64,000 nt of DNA, taken from NCBI GenBank assembly GCA_000531095.1, contig HG799469.1, positions 316,570-380,569 on the forward strand. Reading direction: 5' to 3'. Every line of letters begins with the position of its first letter. Positions within the stretch are counted from its first letter, which is position 1. The notes below the pieces were generated by a model. The model made no database searches. It worked only from the letters and a program-made list of their open reading frames with translations, and was not told the DNA's origin. The stretch is from Gemmata massiliana. GTDB taxonomy: Bacteria > Planctomycetota > Planctomycetia > Gemmatales > Gemmataceae. A program made the translations under genes and the position numbers. This document shows positions 19,101-27,362 of the stretch, one piece after another.

Positions 19101-19380
19101 CGCGATCACGCGGCTCCGTGAGGCGGTCGGAAAGTCGGACGTGCCCGAAGTGCGCGCACGCCTCAACGCGATCCTCTCGGGTGTCGTTGAAACGAAACTC
19201 TCCGGCGACCGCCTGCGTGCAGTTCGCGCGGTGGAAGTGCTGGAGCGGATCGGCAGCCCCGAAGCACAGAAAATACTGGCGCAACTGGCTGCCGGTGAAT
19301 CCGAATTCGTGGTCACGCGCGATGCCGCGGGTGCGCTCGAGCGCCTGAAGGGTAAGGGAGGCGTCACACCCGGTCATTGA
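16112..19380 (+). pseudogene. ECF sigma-WD40 fusion 2, apparent single-base frameshift
   Basis: The ATG at 16112 follows CGGAGG. Domains: sigma region 2 (about 25-105), region 4 (about 135-195), membrane helix (about 245-263), linker motif GDPLPPGAVARLG (295-307), WD40 propeller, and a HEAT-like helical tail. The frame breaks at the G5 run 18026-18030, inside a WD40 repeat: upstream it reads DGTRVVSGG, and the minus-one frame continues MYTDNVARVWDSTTG straight into the next repeats. Adding one G restores an uninterrupted protein of about 1089 residues. Read as it stands, the first frame gives a truncated 722-residue protein that ends at 18280. Sequencing error, true decay and slippage are all possible; the rest of the gene is intact, which favours error or slippage. 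Confidence 0.85.
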
Positions 19381-19684
19381 TACTCACGGCTTGCCTCCAT
19401 CCTCGGCGAACGGCCGGTGTGAGTCGGCCGGTGGAACGTGCTGTGGCTGATTGTTGTACGTGTAAGGCGCGGTGAACCCCGCCCGCAAGGGCGGTGGGTT
19501 GTTCGATCCCACCGGGCTTGGTGCGCACCTTGTGCTTCTACCCGCCGCTCTTACGGGCGGGGTTCGCCAACGCCACCCGCCGCCCTTGCGGGCGGGGTTC
19601 GCCACGCCTCAACGCCCTCGCACCGGCCGGCTTACACCGGCCGTTCGCCCGAACTCGGGGCGAATCGTGAGTGCCGGCGCCTCC
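19381..19684. other. repeat-bearing intergenic region
   Basis: These 304 bases separate fusion 2 and the ceramidase-like gene (convergent). They contain three copies of the type 3 element unit (19472-19604) and no supportable gene. Confidence 0.6.
19472..19604. repeat. cluster of three type 3 palindromic units
   Basis: One unit reads forwards (GTGAACCCCGCCCGCAAGGG, from 19472) and two read as its complement (ending GGCGGGGTTCGCC at about 19541-19568 and 19576-19604). Each unit folds on itself through CGCCC-GCAA-GGGCG or a close variant. The same unit forms a clean two-arm palindrome at 27295-27362. Confidence 0.75.
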
Positions 19685-21043
19685 TCACTGTTTCTTCGCC
19701 AGCTCCTCAAGCATCGTCACCACTGCATCGACCATGCGCTCGCCCGTGTCGCGTTCGGCGAAGCTGTGGAGCCCGGTCCACGTTTGGTAGCCGCCCAACT
19801 CGAACGCCTTCTTGTCCGGGAGGTAGCCGATGTAGTCGTTCGCGAGTTCCGCGATGTACGTGTACCGGAACGGGGACCGGCGCTTGATGTCCTGGCCCAG
19901 CACCGTGAAAAACTCCGCTGGTACGCCCACGAAAGCCACGTCGCCGATCAGCACCGCTTGAATCACCGTCGTCCGCTCCTCGCCCTGTTTCGGGGCCAGC
20001 ACCTTACGCTGTGCGCGGAAAACATCGGTGTACGCCTCCGCCTGCTTCCCCGCGCGCGTCTTGCAGTACGCCGACACCGCGGCCTCTTCCTTCGCCTCGT
20101 CGAACGTGCGCACCTTGAACTTGAACGGCTTCTTCACCGCGGTCACGCGGGCAATCGGGAGCGGGGCGGTTTTCACCAGTGCGTCTTTTACGGCCTGCTT
20201 GATGCGAATAGTGTTTTCGGCGGCCGTGGAACTCAGGTTGTGCGTGGAGCCGGACGCGCCTTCCAGGAACAGGAACGTGCCGCCGAGTTCGGTTTCGAGT
20301 TCCTGAGCCGCGAGTCCGTAGAAGGCCGGCGAGCGCCCGGGCGTGCGCCCCCCGATCGTGTGCGTCGAGTGATTGAACAGGACCGCGAGCGGCTTGTCGT
20401 TCGCGCCGCGGAACGCGAGCACCGGGAGTTCCGGGTCGAACGGCCCGGTCGGGCGCACCGCGTCGTCGCGCGGGCCGATCCAGAAGATACTGTTGTCCTT
20501 CAGGAGGAGTCGGCTGTTCTGCCCGACAGACGACTCCTCGCCGAGTCGGAAATGGGCTGTCGCGGCTCCGGTCTTGAGCTTCGCGTCGGCGTCCCGGGCG
20601 CCTTTCGCGATCGCCTTTTGCACCCGGCGACAGAACACCTCGTCGCGCGCGTATCCGTGAATGGTAACAGTACTCGGCGCGTGGTGCGTGTGCGTGCAGT
20701 TGATGAGGACGTTTGCCTCGGGAATCCCGAGCGTCTTGGCGATCTCCTCCGTTACGGGATCGAGCAGGTCGCGGTTGAGCATCAGCACGTCGCACGCGAC
20801 GACACACACCTTGCCCGCGCCGGGCTTCTCGACGACGGTCGCGGCCGCACGCAGCTTCCCCTCCTGGCCCTTGATCTTGTAGGGGAGGATGCCCCCGCCA
20901 ATGACCATGCCGTCATCGGCTTCGAGTTCGACGGCCGCGGACCCGACCCGCACGGCCGTAGGTGGAGGTGGTTGATCGGCCGCAGCGCTGAGTGCGGAGA
21001 CCGCAAGTGAAATGACAACGGCGAGGCAGGAGCGGGCAGGCAT
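19685..21043 (-). CDS. secreted neutral/alkaline ceramidase-like protein
   Basis: The 452-residue product has a signal peptide (MPARSCLAVVISLAVSALSA) and a neutral/alkaline non-lysosomal ceramidase N-terminal-type domain. Visible family features are the early GSAAVELE and GGGILPYK segments, VVACDVLML, the metal-site motif NCTHTHHAPS near residue 115, FNHSTHTIGG, an EGASGSTHN segment and GVPAEFF. Similar planctomycete proteins are shorter than true ceramidases and lack their C-terminal immunoglobulin-like domain; this one is too. Substrate is unproven. The ATG at 21043 has no clear ribosome site. Confidence 0.85.
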   Translation of the reverse strand: MPARSCLAVVISLAVSALSAAADQPPPPTAVRVGSAAVELEADDGMVIGGGILPYKIKGQEGKLRAAATVVEKPGAGKVCVVACDVLMLNRDLLDPVTEEIAKTLGIPEANVLINCTHTHHAPSTVTIHGYARDEVFCRRVQKAIAKGARDADAKLKTGAATAHFRLGEESSVGQNSRLLLKDNSIFWIGPRDDAVRPTGPFDPELPVLAFRGANDKPLAVLFNHSTHTIGGRTPGRSPAFYGLAAQELETELGGTFLFLEGASGSTHNLSSTAAENTIRIKQAVKDALVKTAPLPIARVTAVKKPFKFKVRTFDEAKEEAAVSAYCKTRAGKQAEAYTDVFRAQRKVLAPKQGEERTTVIQAVLIGDVAFVGVPAEFFTVLGQDIKRRSPFRYTYIAELANDYIGYLPDKKAFELGGYQTWTGLHSFAERDTGERMVDAVVTMLEELAKKQ

Positions 21044-21207
21044 GTGGGGTACCCGTGGTGAGGAGCGAGTGCGGCGATTCTAACCGACGCAACGGGTGGT
21101 GCGAGCCCCTTTTTAGGGGCCGCGCGTTTCCGCTCCGGGCGAGCGCAACTCGGCTGGGCGGAAGGCGCGGAATCGGTCATGCTGGGAGCAACTCCGGAGG
21201 GTGGCCG

Positions 21208-21726
21208 ATGACCGAAGAGGAATGGCTGGTAGCAACTGACCCGAAACCGATGTTGGAGGTTCCAGACCGACGCACATCATTTAGAAGGTTGGTGCTGTTT
21301 TCCTGTGCCGGTTGCCGTCTTGTCTGGGACTCATTGGATAGAGGAGCAAAAGCTAGTATCGAGGAAGCAGAAGTGGACGAGCACAAGTTCACTACCGGGA
21401 TGTCGGCCTTCTATCTAATCGAGGAAATTTTCGATCATCCGATCATATGTACAAATTCCAACGGTGCTCGATTTGCTAACTTCATCCGCGACATCTTCGG
21501 GAACCCATTCCGCCCGGTCGCTTTCTCCCCCTCCTGGCGCACCTCGACCGTGGTTGCGCTTGCATCGCAGATGTACGACTCGCGCGACTTCAGCGCGATG
21601 CCGGTCCTCGCCGACGCGCTCCAGGACGCGGGATGCGACAGCGCCGACGTGCTGAGTCACTGCCGCGGCGAAGGGCCGCACATCCGCGGGTGCTGGGTCG
21701 TTGATCTCGTCCTCGGCAAAGAGTAG
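21208..21726 (+). CDS. Gemmata-type paralog family protein, copy 1
   Basis: The 172-residue product starts at 21208 (MTEEEWLVATDPKPMLEV) with CCGGAGGGTGG upstream. Its last 75 residues (DIFGNPFRPVAFSPSWRTS, then MYDSRDFSAMP, LADALQDAGC, HCRGEG, GCWVVDLVLGK) nearly match the neighbouring copy at 21756. The N-terminal half has the typical TEEEWL start and a Cys pair (CAGC) but is more divergent and shorter than copy 2, and has visibly lower GC. From memory, this layout is repeated many times in Gemmata genomes. Function unknown; no membrane or signal sequence. Confidence 0.75.
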   Translation: MTEEEWLVATDPKPMLEVPDRRTSFRRLVLFSCAGCRLVWDSLDRGAKASIEEAEVDEHKFTTGMSAFYLIEEIFDHPIICTNSNGARFANFIRDIFGNPFRPVAFSPSWRTSTVVALASQMYDSRDFSAMPVLADALQDAGCDSADVLSHCRGEGPHIRGCWVVDLVLGKE

Positions 21727-21755
21727 GTTGAAGGCACGATCATAGCGAGGCCCGA

Positions 21756-22430
21756 ATGAAGACACCGATCACCGAAACCCAGTGGCTCACGGCCGGGTCG
21801 TGGTTCCCGGTGTGTGAGGCCGTGCAGCGGCGACAGAACGCCCGGAAGATGCGGCTGTTCGGTTGCGCGTGCTGTCGACGACTCGGGAATTTGTTGACCG
21901 ACGAACGGAGTTTCGTCGCTATAGAGGTGGCTGAGCAGTTCGCCGACGGCGCGGCCAAGCGAGCGGCTCTGATCGCCGCACAAGTGGCCGCACGCGCCGC
22001 GGTGAACGAATTGGGGCAGACGGAGTCCAAGTGGGAACCGGACGGGTGGGCGGCCAATGCGGTCGAAATGGTGGTTCACGGCACCGCCAAGATCTACTTC
22101 CAGTTGACCGCGACTCGGGCAGCGGAGGCGATCGGCCAGTCCCGCGTGCGAACCAACGCGGCGGAGCGCGCGATTCAACTCGGCCTGCTCCGCGATATCT
22201 TTGGGAACCCGTTCCGCCCCGTGGCCTTCTCTCCTTCGTGGCGCACCTCGCCTGTGGGTGCGATTGCGTCGCGGATGTACGAGTCGCGTGACTTCGGCGC
22301 GATGCCGATTCTCGCCGACGCGCTCCAGGACGCGGGCTGTGATAGTACCGACATCTTGGATCACTGCCGCGGCGAAGGATCGCATGCGCGCGGGTGCTGG
22401 GTCGTCGATCTCGTCCTCGGCAAGGCGTAG
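21756..22430 (+). CDS. Gemmata-type paralog family protein, copy 2
   Basis: The 224-residue product starts at 21756 (MKTPITETQWLTAG), with GAGG six bases upstream, 29 bases after copy 1. It shows the fuller family layout: TETQW start, RLFGCACCRRLGNLL with clustered cysteines near 30-40, an alanine-rich helical middle (EVAEQFADGAAKRAAL), and the shared C-terminal block (LLRDIFGNPFRPVAFSPSW to VVDLVLGK). The Cys-rich stretch may bind metal. Comparison with copy 1 suggests that copy 1 lost or replaced its middle region. Function unknown. Confidence 0.75.
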   Translation: MKTPITETQWLTAGSWFPVCEAVQRRQNARKMRLFGCACCRRLGNLLTDERSFVAIEVAEQFADGAAKRAALIAAQVAARAAVNELGQTESKWEPDGWAANAVEMVVHGTAKIYFQLTATRAAEAIGQSRVRTNAAERAIQLGLLRDIFGNPFRPVAFSPSWRTSPVGAIASRMYESRDFGAMPILADALQDAGCDSTDILDHCRGEGSHARGCWVVDLVLGKA

Positions 22431-22586
22431 CGGAAGTGGAGTGGCAGCGGCACATCGAAAATTTGCGAAAATCAAATACGGGTAGTATGTTCCGATTTTC
22501 TGCCGATGTGGTAATTTTATTGTGAGGTCGTTCCCTCCCCGACCCGCAGCGAGGCTCGAACCGTCCGGAACCACGGAGCGCCACCG

Positions 22587-24514
22587 ATGGAACCCGACTC
22601 GGACCAGCGCCTGAACATCGCCCTCGACCAACTTCTCGCACTCAGTGGCTCCGGGGCGGAACACTACTTGCGCGCCCTGCGCGCGACCGACCCCGGCGTG
22701 GCCGCGCGCCTGGACCGCTTGCTCCGGCTCCGCCGGGAGCCGCGCGCCGAACCCACCGACGAATCACAAAATCGCGAACTCTCACCGTCACCCGGTCTCG
22801 CTTCGCTCAACGTCTCGGGACCGGACGGCGCGCTGACGATCTCCGCGGAGGGGCGCGGGACGCTCAGTTTCCCGCAACCCGATCCCGTGTTCTTCTTCGG
22901 CGCCGAAAACAATGAAGCGGTCGCACCCGGGCAGTTCCTGGGGCGCTACCGGCTCGTCCGCGTCGTGGGGCGCGGGGCGTTCGGTGAGGTGTGGCAGGCG
23001 TTCGACCCGGTGCTACAAAAATTCGTGGCGGTGAAGGTCCAGCTCCCGCGTGCGCCCGGGCGCGAGTTGCCGCGCGACACGTTCCTGCGGGAAGCGCGTA
23101 AGGCGGCGGCGCTGCGGCACCCGGCGCTCGTGCCGGTCCACGATGTGATCGAGGGCGCGAGCGGGTGGTACATCGTTTCGGAGTTCGTCGACGGCGAGAG
23201 CCTCCGGACGTGCGCCGAGACCGAGCGCTTCTCGTTCACCCGGGCCGCGCGGATCGTCGCGGCCGTCGCCGGGGCGCTGGACACCGCGCACCTGGCCGGG
23301 CTGGTCCACCGGGACGTCAAACCCGCCAACATCCTGCTCGACCGGGCCGGGAACCCGTACCTCACCGACTTCGGGCTGGCCGTTCGCGAGGACGAGCTGT
23401 TCGCGGAGCGGAGCCGGGTCGCGGGCACCCTGGCGTACATGTCGCCCGAACAGATCCGCGGGGACACCCACTTGCTCGACGGGCGCGCGGACATTTACGC
23501 GCTCGGGGCCGTGCTGTACGAGCTGCTCACCGGGCGCCCGCTGTTCCGGGCCGAGAGCATCGACGAGTACCGGGAACTGATCCTGCGGCGCGAGCCGCGC
23601 CCGCCCCGGACCATCGATCCCGAGATCCCCGAGCAACTCGAGCGCGCGTGCCTGAAGTGCCTGGCGAAAGAGGTGCGCGAGCGTTACCGGACCGCGCGCG
23701 ACCTGGCCGCGGACCTCGAAGCGTGGTTGGCGGACGCGACGCAAACGGCGGTCGCGCACCGCGCGCGCCCGGGGCCGGCCGCGCGCGCGCGGCTGAGGCC
23801 CGCTGTGTTCGGAGCGGGGATCGTTCTCCTGTTGGGGAGCCTCATCGGATCGGCCGTTTATACCGGGAGCGGGCGCCCGTTCGCGGGGGCGCCCGTGGGA
23901 CCGGTTGCCAAGGTGCCCGCGGTGAAGGAACTGGTTTGGCCCACGGGGCGCGCGGAGTGCAAGTGGGACGTGCTACCCGCGAACCGGCTCAAAACGTCGA
24001 CCGACCGCGTCGGGCTGCTCCAACTCGGGGAGGGAGGGGGGCCGCGTGGGAGCTCAGCGTCACCGTTCGACAACTCAATAACGTTGGCTGGATCGGAGTG
24101 TTCCTGGGGCACCGGTTGAACCCGGCCACCGGTACCGCGGATTTCGAGCTGATCCAGATCGTCGTGGACGGCGACAACAAAATCACCCTCAACCGATCGG
24201 TCGAGAGCTACCGGTTCGATCCGCAGGTCCCCAAAATTCACGGGAAGAACCTCGAGAGCGCACCGGTCCCGGTGCTGCGCGAGGAGAACGTGCTCCGCTT
24301 GTGTGTGCGGAACAACCGGTTGGCCGAAGTGTGGCTCAACGACGTGGAGTACAAGGCGCTCGGGAGCGCGGTCCCCGAACTCCAACTGCCCGCGGACGGG
24401 CCGTTCGGTGTGTACACCCGCCGGAGCGAGGGGCTGTTCTCGAACCTCACTCTGAACGGCGCCCCGATCCCCCTACTCGTCGACGCCCAACCCCGTGCCC
24501 CGGAGGGACCGTAA
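22587..24514 (+). pseudogene. membrane Ser/Thr kinase with lectin-like tail, apparent frameshift
   Basis: The ATG at 22587 follows CACGGAG. The kinase domain (about 120-385) is complete: GRGAFGEV loop, VAVK with Lys150, HRDVKPAN with Asp243, DFG with Asp261, SPEQ and the GRADIYALG helix. A membrane helix follows at about 406-425. The frame breaks in the G6 run 24036-24041, near codon 484. In the minus-one frame the protein resumes with AAWELSVTVRQLNNVGW and runs to TAA at 24514: a beta-sandwich like concanavalin/DUF1080-type glycan-binding domains. One extra G restores about 642 residues. Read unshifted, the product ends at 24119 but still has an intact kinase. The next gene starts on its stop codon, which supports the joined reading. 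Confidence 0.87.
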
Positions 24515-25344
24515 TGGAACATTTCGCCCAATTCGCGCTCGCGGGCGCCGGCGGGCTTTTAGCCGGCTTCCTGTTCGGGTACGCGCTCCTGAGGGCCAGT
24601 GCCGTGTCACGTTTTGCGACACCCACCATCACGATCAACAGCGCGCCGTGTGCGAGCGGGCGGATCACCATAGGGGGCGTGATCGACCCCAACAACGACG
24701 AGTTCCAGTTACGGGCGATTCACGTCAAGGTGTACGACGACCCGACGAAGGTCGTTCCCGCGAACCCGCTCGGGGAGGGGGGCGTCATCCGGTACGCCGT
24801 TACCGCGCTCCCGATCGTTCACCCGGTTCCCGGGGGCACCTCGGGTAACGACCTGGTCGCGGTTTGGGGCGAGTACACCGCGTGGAACCACGGGTCCAAG
24901 GTGTATCCCGCGTGCGCGCCGAGCGGCTCGTCGAGTTCCTCGACACCCATGAGGGTGGTGGCCCCGGAACTCGACGCGGTGCCGCGCGAGTTCCGCGTCG
25001 AACTTGCTGCTCCCGACGGGGCGGTGAGCGGGCCGGCGGCGCAACTGGTCGGCGCGCTGAGGGGCGCGGCCGCACCGGTCCTCCGGTACGTGCTCGAAGG
25101 GTCCACCCCGGCGGACCCGGTCTGGCGCGGGCTGAACGGGACGGACGCGGTCCACGAGACGAGCCTCCGACTGATGCACCGCGCGGACGGGACGGGGGCG
25201 CTCCTGCGCGCCGCGATGGTCGTCGCGGGGCAGCGCGTCGAACTCACCTGGGTGACGAGCAAGTGGTGCGCGAACGGGGCGAGCCGCTTCGTGTGCGAGT
25301 CGGACCAGCCCGGAATCCCGGCGCTCGTCGTGACCCCCGCGTGA
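24514..25344 (+). CDS. membrane-anchored hypothetical protein coupled to kinase
   Basis: The ATG at 24514 overlaps the kinase stop (TAATG) and has CGGAGGG upstream, so translation is coupled. The 276-residue product begins MEHFAQFALAGAGGLLAGFL, one N-terminal membrane helix (about 8-27), followed by a beta-rich extracytoplasmic part: an SAPCASGRITIGGVI strand set near 40-60, a serine-rich linker (SGSSSSS) near 145, and a second beta domain. Two Cys pairs (near 46/143 and 257/264) could form disulfides. No enzyme motif is visible. Its pairing suggests it works with the kinase, perhaps as partner or substrate. Confidence 0.72.
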   Translation: MEHFAQFALAGAGGLLAGFLFGYALLRASAVSRFATPTITINSAPCASGRITIGGVIDPNNDEFQLRAIHVKVYDDPTKVVPANPLGEGGVIRYAVTALPIVHPVPGGTSGNDLVAVWGEYTAWNHGSKVYPACAPSGSSSSSTPMRVVAPELDAVPREFRVELAAPDGAVSGPAAQLVGALRGAAAPVLRYVLEGSTPADPVWRGLNGTDAVHETSLRLMHRADGTGALLRAAMVVAGQRVELTWVTSKWCANGASRFVCESDQPGIPALVVTPA

Positions 25345-25384
25345 GTGTGGCGGAAACCGGATTTCATTGAGAGACCGCGCCGAT

Positions 25385-26278
25385 ATGTCTTTCGCCCACT
25401 TGCCCGCGTGCCGACACCGCGGGGAGCAACTCCTTCCCGATCGGTGGTTGTGTTACTCGGACCGGCTCGTGCTCCGCACGGGGTTGGTTCCGGGTGAGAT
25501 GTGCCGGTCGCGGTGCCCGTATGTGGACCACGAACCCGCGTCCCCCGGCTGCCCCGAGCCGGCCGCGCCGGGCATTCGGGTCGAACACTGCCCCGAACTC
25601 ATCGCGATCGGGGTTATCACCGCGCCGCGCCCGGTCGCGACGCTGCCCCAAACGCTCGCGGAACTCCGGCGCGGGGGGTTCCCGCAACCGGTTCACGTCT
25701 TCGCCGAACCCACGGCGCCGGTACCGGACGCTTCGGGGGTAGTTTTTCATCGGAACGCGGTGCAACTCGGGTTGTGGGGCAACTGGGTGTCGGCGGCCCG
25801 GTGGATGCTCGCGGAAACGGACACACCGTTTGTTCTGCTCTGCGAGGACGACGTGCGGTTCTGTCCGTGTGCGGCGCTGGCACTTCAGCACGCGATCGAC
25901 GTCCTCCCGCGCGGCAGGTGGGGGTACGTTTCGCTGTACACCCCGTACCACAACCTGCCCGATGCGAGCGGACCGGTCGGCTGGCGCCACCTGCCCGTGG
26001 GGGCGGGCACGTGGGGCGCGCTGGCGTGGTGTTTCACGCGCGCGGGGCTGCGCGCGATCCTGAACTCGCGCACCGTTCGGACCCACCGCGACACGATCGG
26101 AACGGACGAGGTGATTTCACTGGCCGTGAGCGAAGTCGGCCGGAAGAGCTACTTCCACGTACCGAGCCTCGGCGACCACACGGGCGGGGACAATTCGACT
26201 CGAGGGCACTACCACGGCCCCGGTGAGGCGTTCGGGGTCGGCTTCTCGGCGACGTACAACGGGTACCTTCCGAAGTAG
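25385..26278 (+). CDS. glycosyltransferase with N-terminal Cys motif
   Basis: The ATG at 25385 gives 297 residues; a TTG at 25367 would add six. The N-terminus has a cysteine set (CRHRGE, then LCYSDR, then CRSRCPYVDH) that looks like a zinc site or small redox domain. The remainder reads as a GT-A-like transferase: IGVITAPRP, a donor/metal segment LCEDDVRFC near 155, and an aromatic GYVSLYTPYHN segment. It resembles GT25-type LPS transferases, but the family is not certain. It lies 40 bases after the membrane protein and may belong to the same transcript. Confidence 0.65.
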   Translation: MSFAHLPACRHRGEQLLPDRWLCYSDRLVLRTGLVPGEMCRSRCPYVDHEPASPGCPEPAAPGIRVEHCPELIAIGVITAPRPVATLPQTLAELRRGGFPQPVHVFAEPTAPVPDASGVVFHRNAVQLGLWGNWVSAARWMLAETDTPFVLLCEDDVRFCPCAALALQHAIDVLPRGRWGYVSLYTPYHNLPDASGPVGWRHLPVGAGTWGALAWCFTRAGLRAILNSRTVRTHRDTIGTDEVISLAVSEVGRKSYFHVPSLGDHTGGDNSTRGHYHGPGEAFGVGFSATYNGYLPK

Positions 26279-26391
26279 TGGATATTCAACGTTCGCAACA
26301 CACGTCAAAGCTCAGTAACACCCAATCGGAACTTCCGCTTCGTAGGGAGAACCGGCGCTTGGCCGGTAACACTCAACGCGGGGGACGATCG

Positions 26392-27270
26392 ATGCGGACG
26401 TTACTGGCGAGTGTGCTCGTGATTGCTCTGAACGCCGGGAGCGTCGGAGCCGCGGACGAGACATACACCATCAAACTCTACGAGAGTAAGAAGGGCGATA
26501 AGAGCGCGACGGAGAAGAGTGAGGGTGCCAAGGTCGTGCTCTTCATCGACACCGCGGACATGAACGACAAGGACGACGCGGTGATCGATTCGCGCGAGTC
26601 CTACACCGAGGAGATTTTGGAGAAGAAGGCCGGCGACTCGCGGGCCACGAAGTTGCTGCGGAAGTACACCGTCGCCGAGAAGACCGTGAAGGGCGAAACC
26701 ACCAAGGCCGTGTTCGCAGGGAAGAGCGTTCTCATCGAAGACAAAGGAGACGCCTACCAGTTCAGCGTCGACGGGAAGGTGCTCGAAGAGCGCGACGCCC
26801 CGGAACTGTACAAGAGCTTCAAGAAGAACAACCGACCGAACCCCCGGGAGTTCATACCGAAGGAGGCCGTTAAAATCGGTGCGGACTGGAAGGTCCCCGC
26901 GGCCGAGAGTGCGAAGATGTTCAAGGCCCTCAACGACGACCGGATGAAGATCGACGTGGAGAAATCGACGATCGAAGGGAAGCTAGTAAAAGCCTACAAA
27001 CGGGGCGGGGCGCAGCTCGGTGTGATCGAACTCACGATTACGGTCGCGGTGACCGAGATCGACCTCAACGGGCAATCGTTCAAGACCACCGCCGACAGCA
27101 AGGTGGTTCTCAAGGGAACGCTCGATACGTGCATCGACGGCACCATCGATTTCGAGGAGTCGAAAGCGGAAACGACCATCGACATCACGGCCGAACTGCC
27201 CGACTCCGGGTCACTCACGCTTCAGAGCACGATTACCAACGCCGTGAAGGTCAACGCTTTGAAGAAGTGA
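26392..27270 (+). CDS. secreted hypothetical protein
   Basis: The ATG at 26392 has GGGGGA upstream. The 292-residue product has a signal peptide (MRTLLASVLVIALNAGSVGA-ADE) and a lysine/glutamate-rich mature body (LYESKKGDKSATEKSEG, EKKAGDSRATKLLRK). Its C-terminal half has beta-strand character (GVIELTITVAVTEIDLNG, ELPDSGSLTLQS). This is a frequent planctomycete type of exported, unassigned protein. A reading from 26278 has no ribosome site. A palindromic element follows. Confidence 0.7.
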   Translation: MRTLLASVLVIALNAGSVGAADETYTIKLYESKKGDKSATEKSEGAKVVLFIDTADMNDKDDAVIDSRESYTEEILEKKAGDSRATKLLRKYTVAEKTVKGETTKAVFAGKSVLIEDKGDAYQFSVDGKVLEERDAPELYKSFKKNNRPNPREFIPKEAVKIGADWKVPAAESAKMFKALNDDRMKIDVEKSTIEGKLVKAYKRGGAQLGVIELTITVAVTEIDLNGQSFKTTADSKVVLKGTLDTCIDGTIDFEESKAETTIDITAELPDSGSLTLQSTITNAVKVNALKK

Positions 27271-27294
27271 CCGGCTTCGTTCGCACCAACCCAT

Positions 27295-27362
27295 GTGAAC
27301 CCCGCCCGCAAGGGCGGCGTCAATGACGAGGCACACCCACCGCCCTTGCGGGCGGGGTTCAC
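27295..27362. repeat. 68-bp palindromic element (type 3)
   Basis: Perfect 23-bp arms at 27295-27317 and 27340-27362 flank a 22-base centre. Each arm folds on its own (CGCCC-GCAA-GGGCG). It lies between convergent genes, and its right arm supplies the stop codon of the glycosyltransferase (complement of 27359-27361). Confidence 0.82.

Noticed and set aside
19472-19604. Possible CRISPR array (three spaced similar units)
   Set aside because: The units alternate direction, spacing is irregular and there are no cas genes; they match a dispersed palindromic element.
19472-21010. 512-codon plus-strand frame opposite the ceramidase-like gene
   Set aside because: It starts in a repeat, is Arg-rich and has no family motif; shadow frame.
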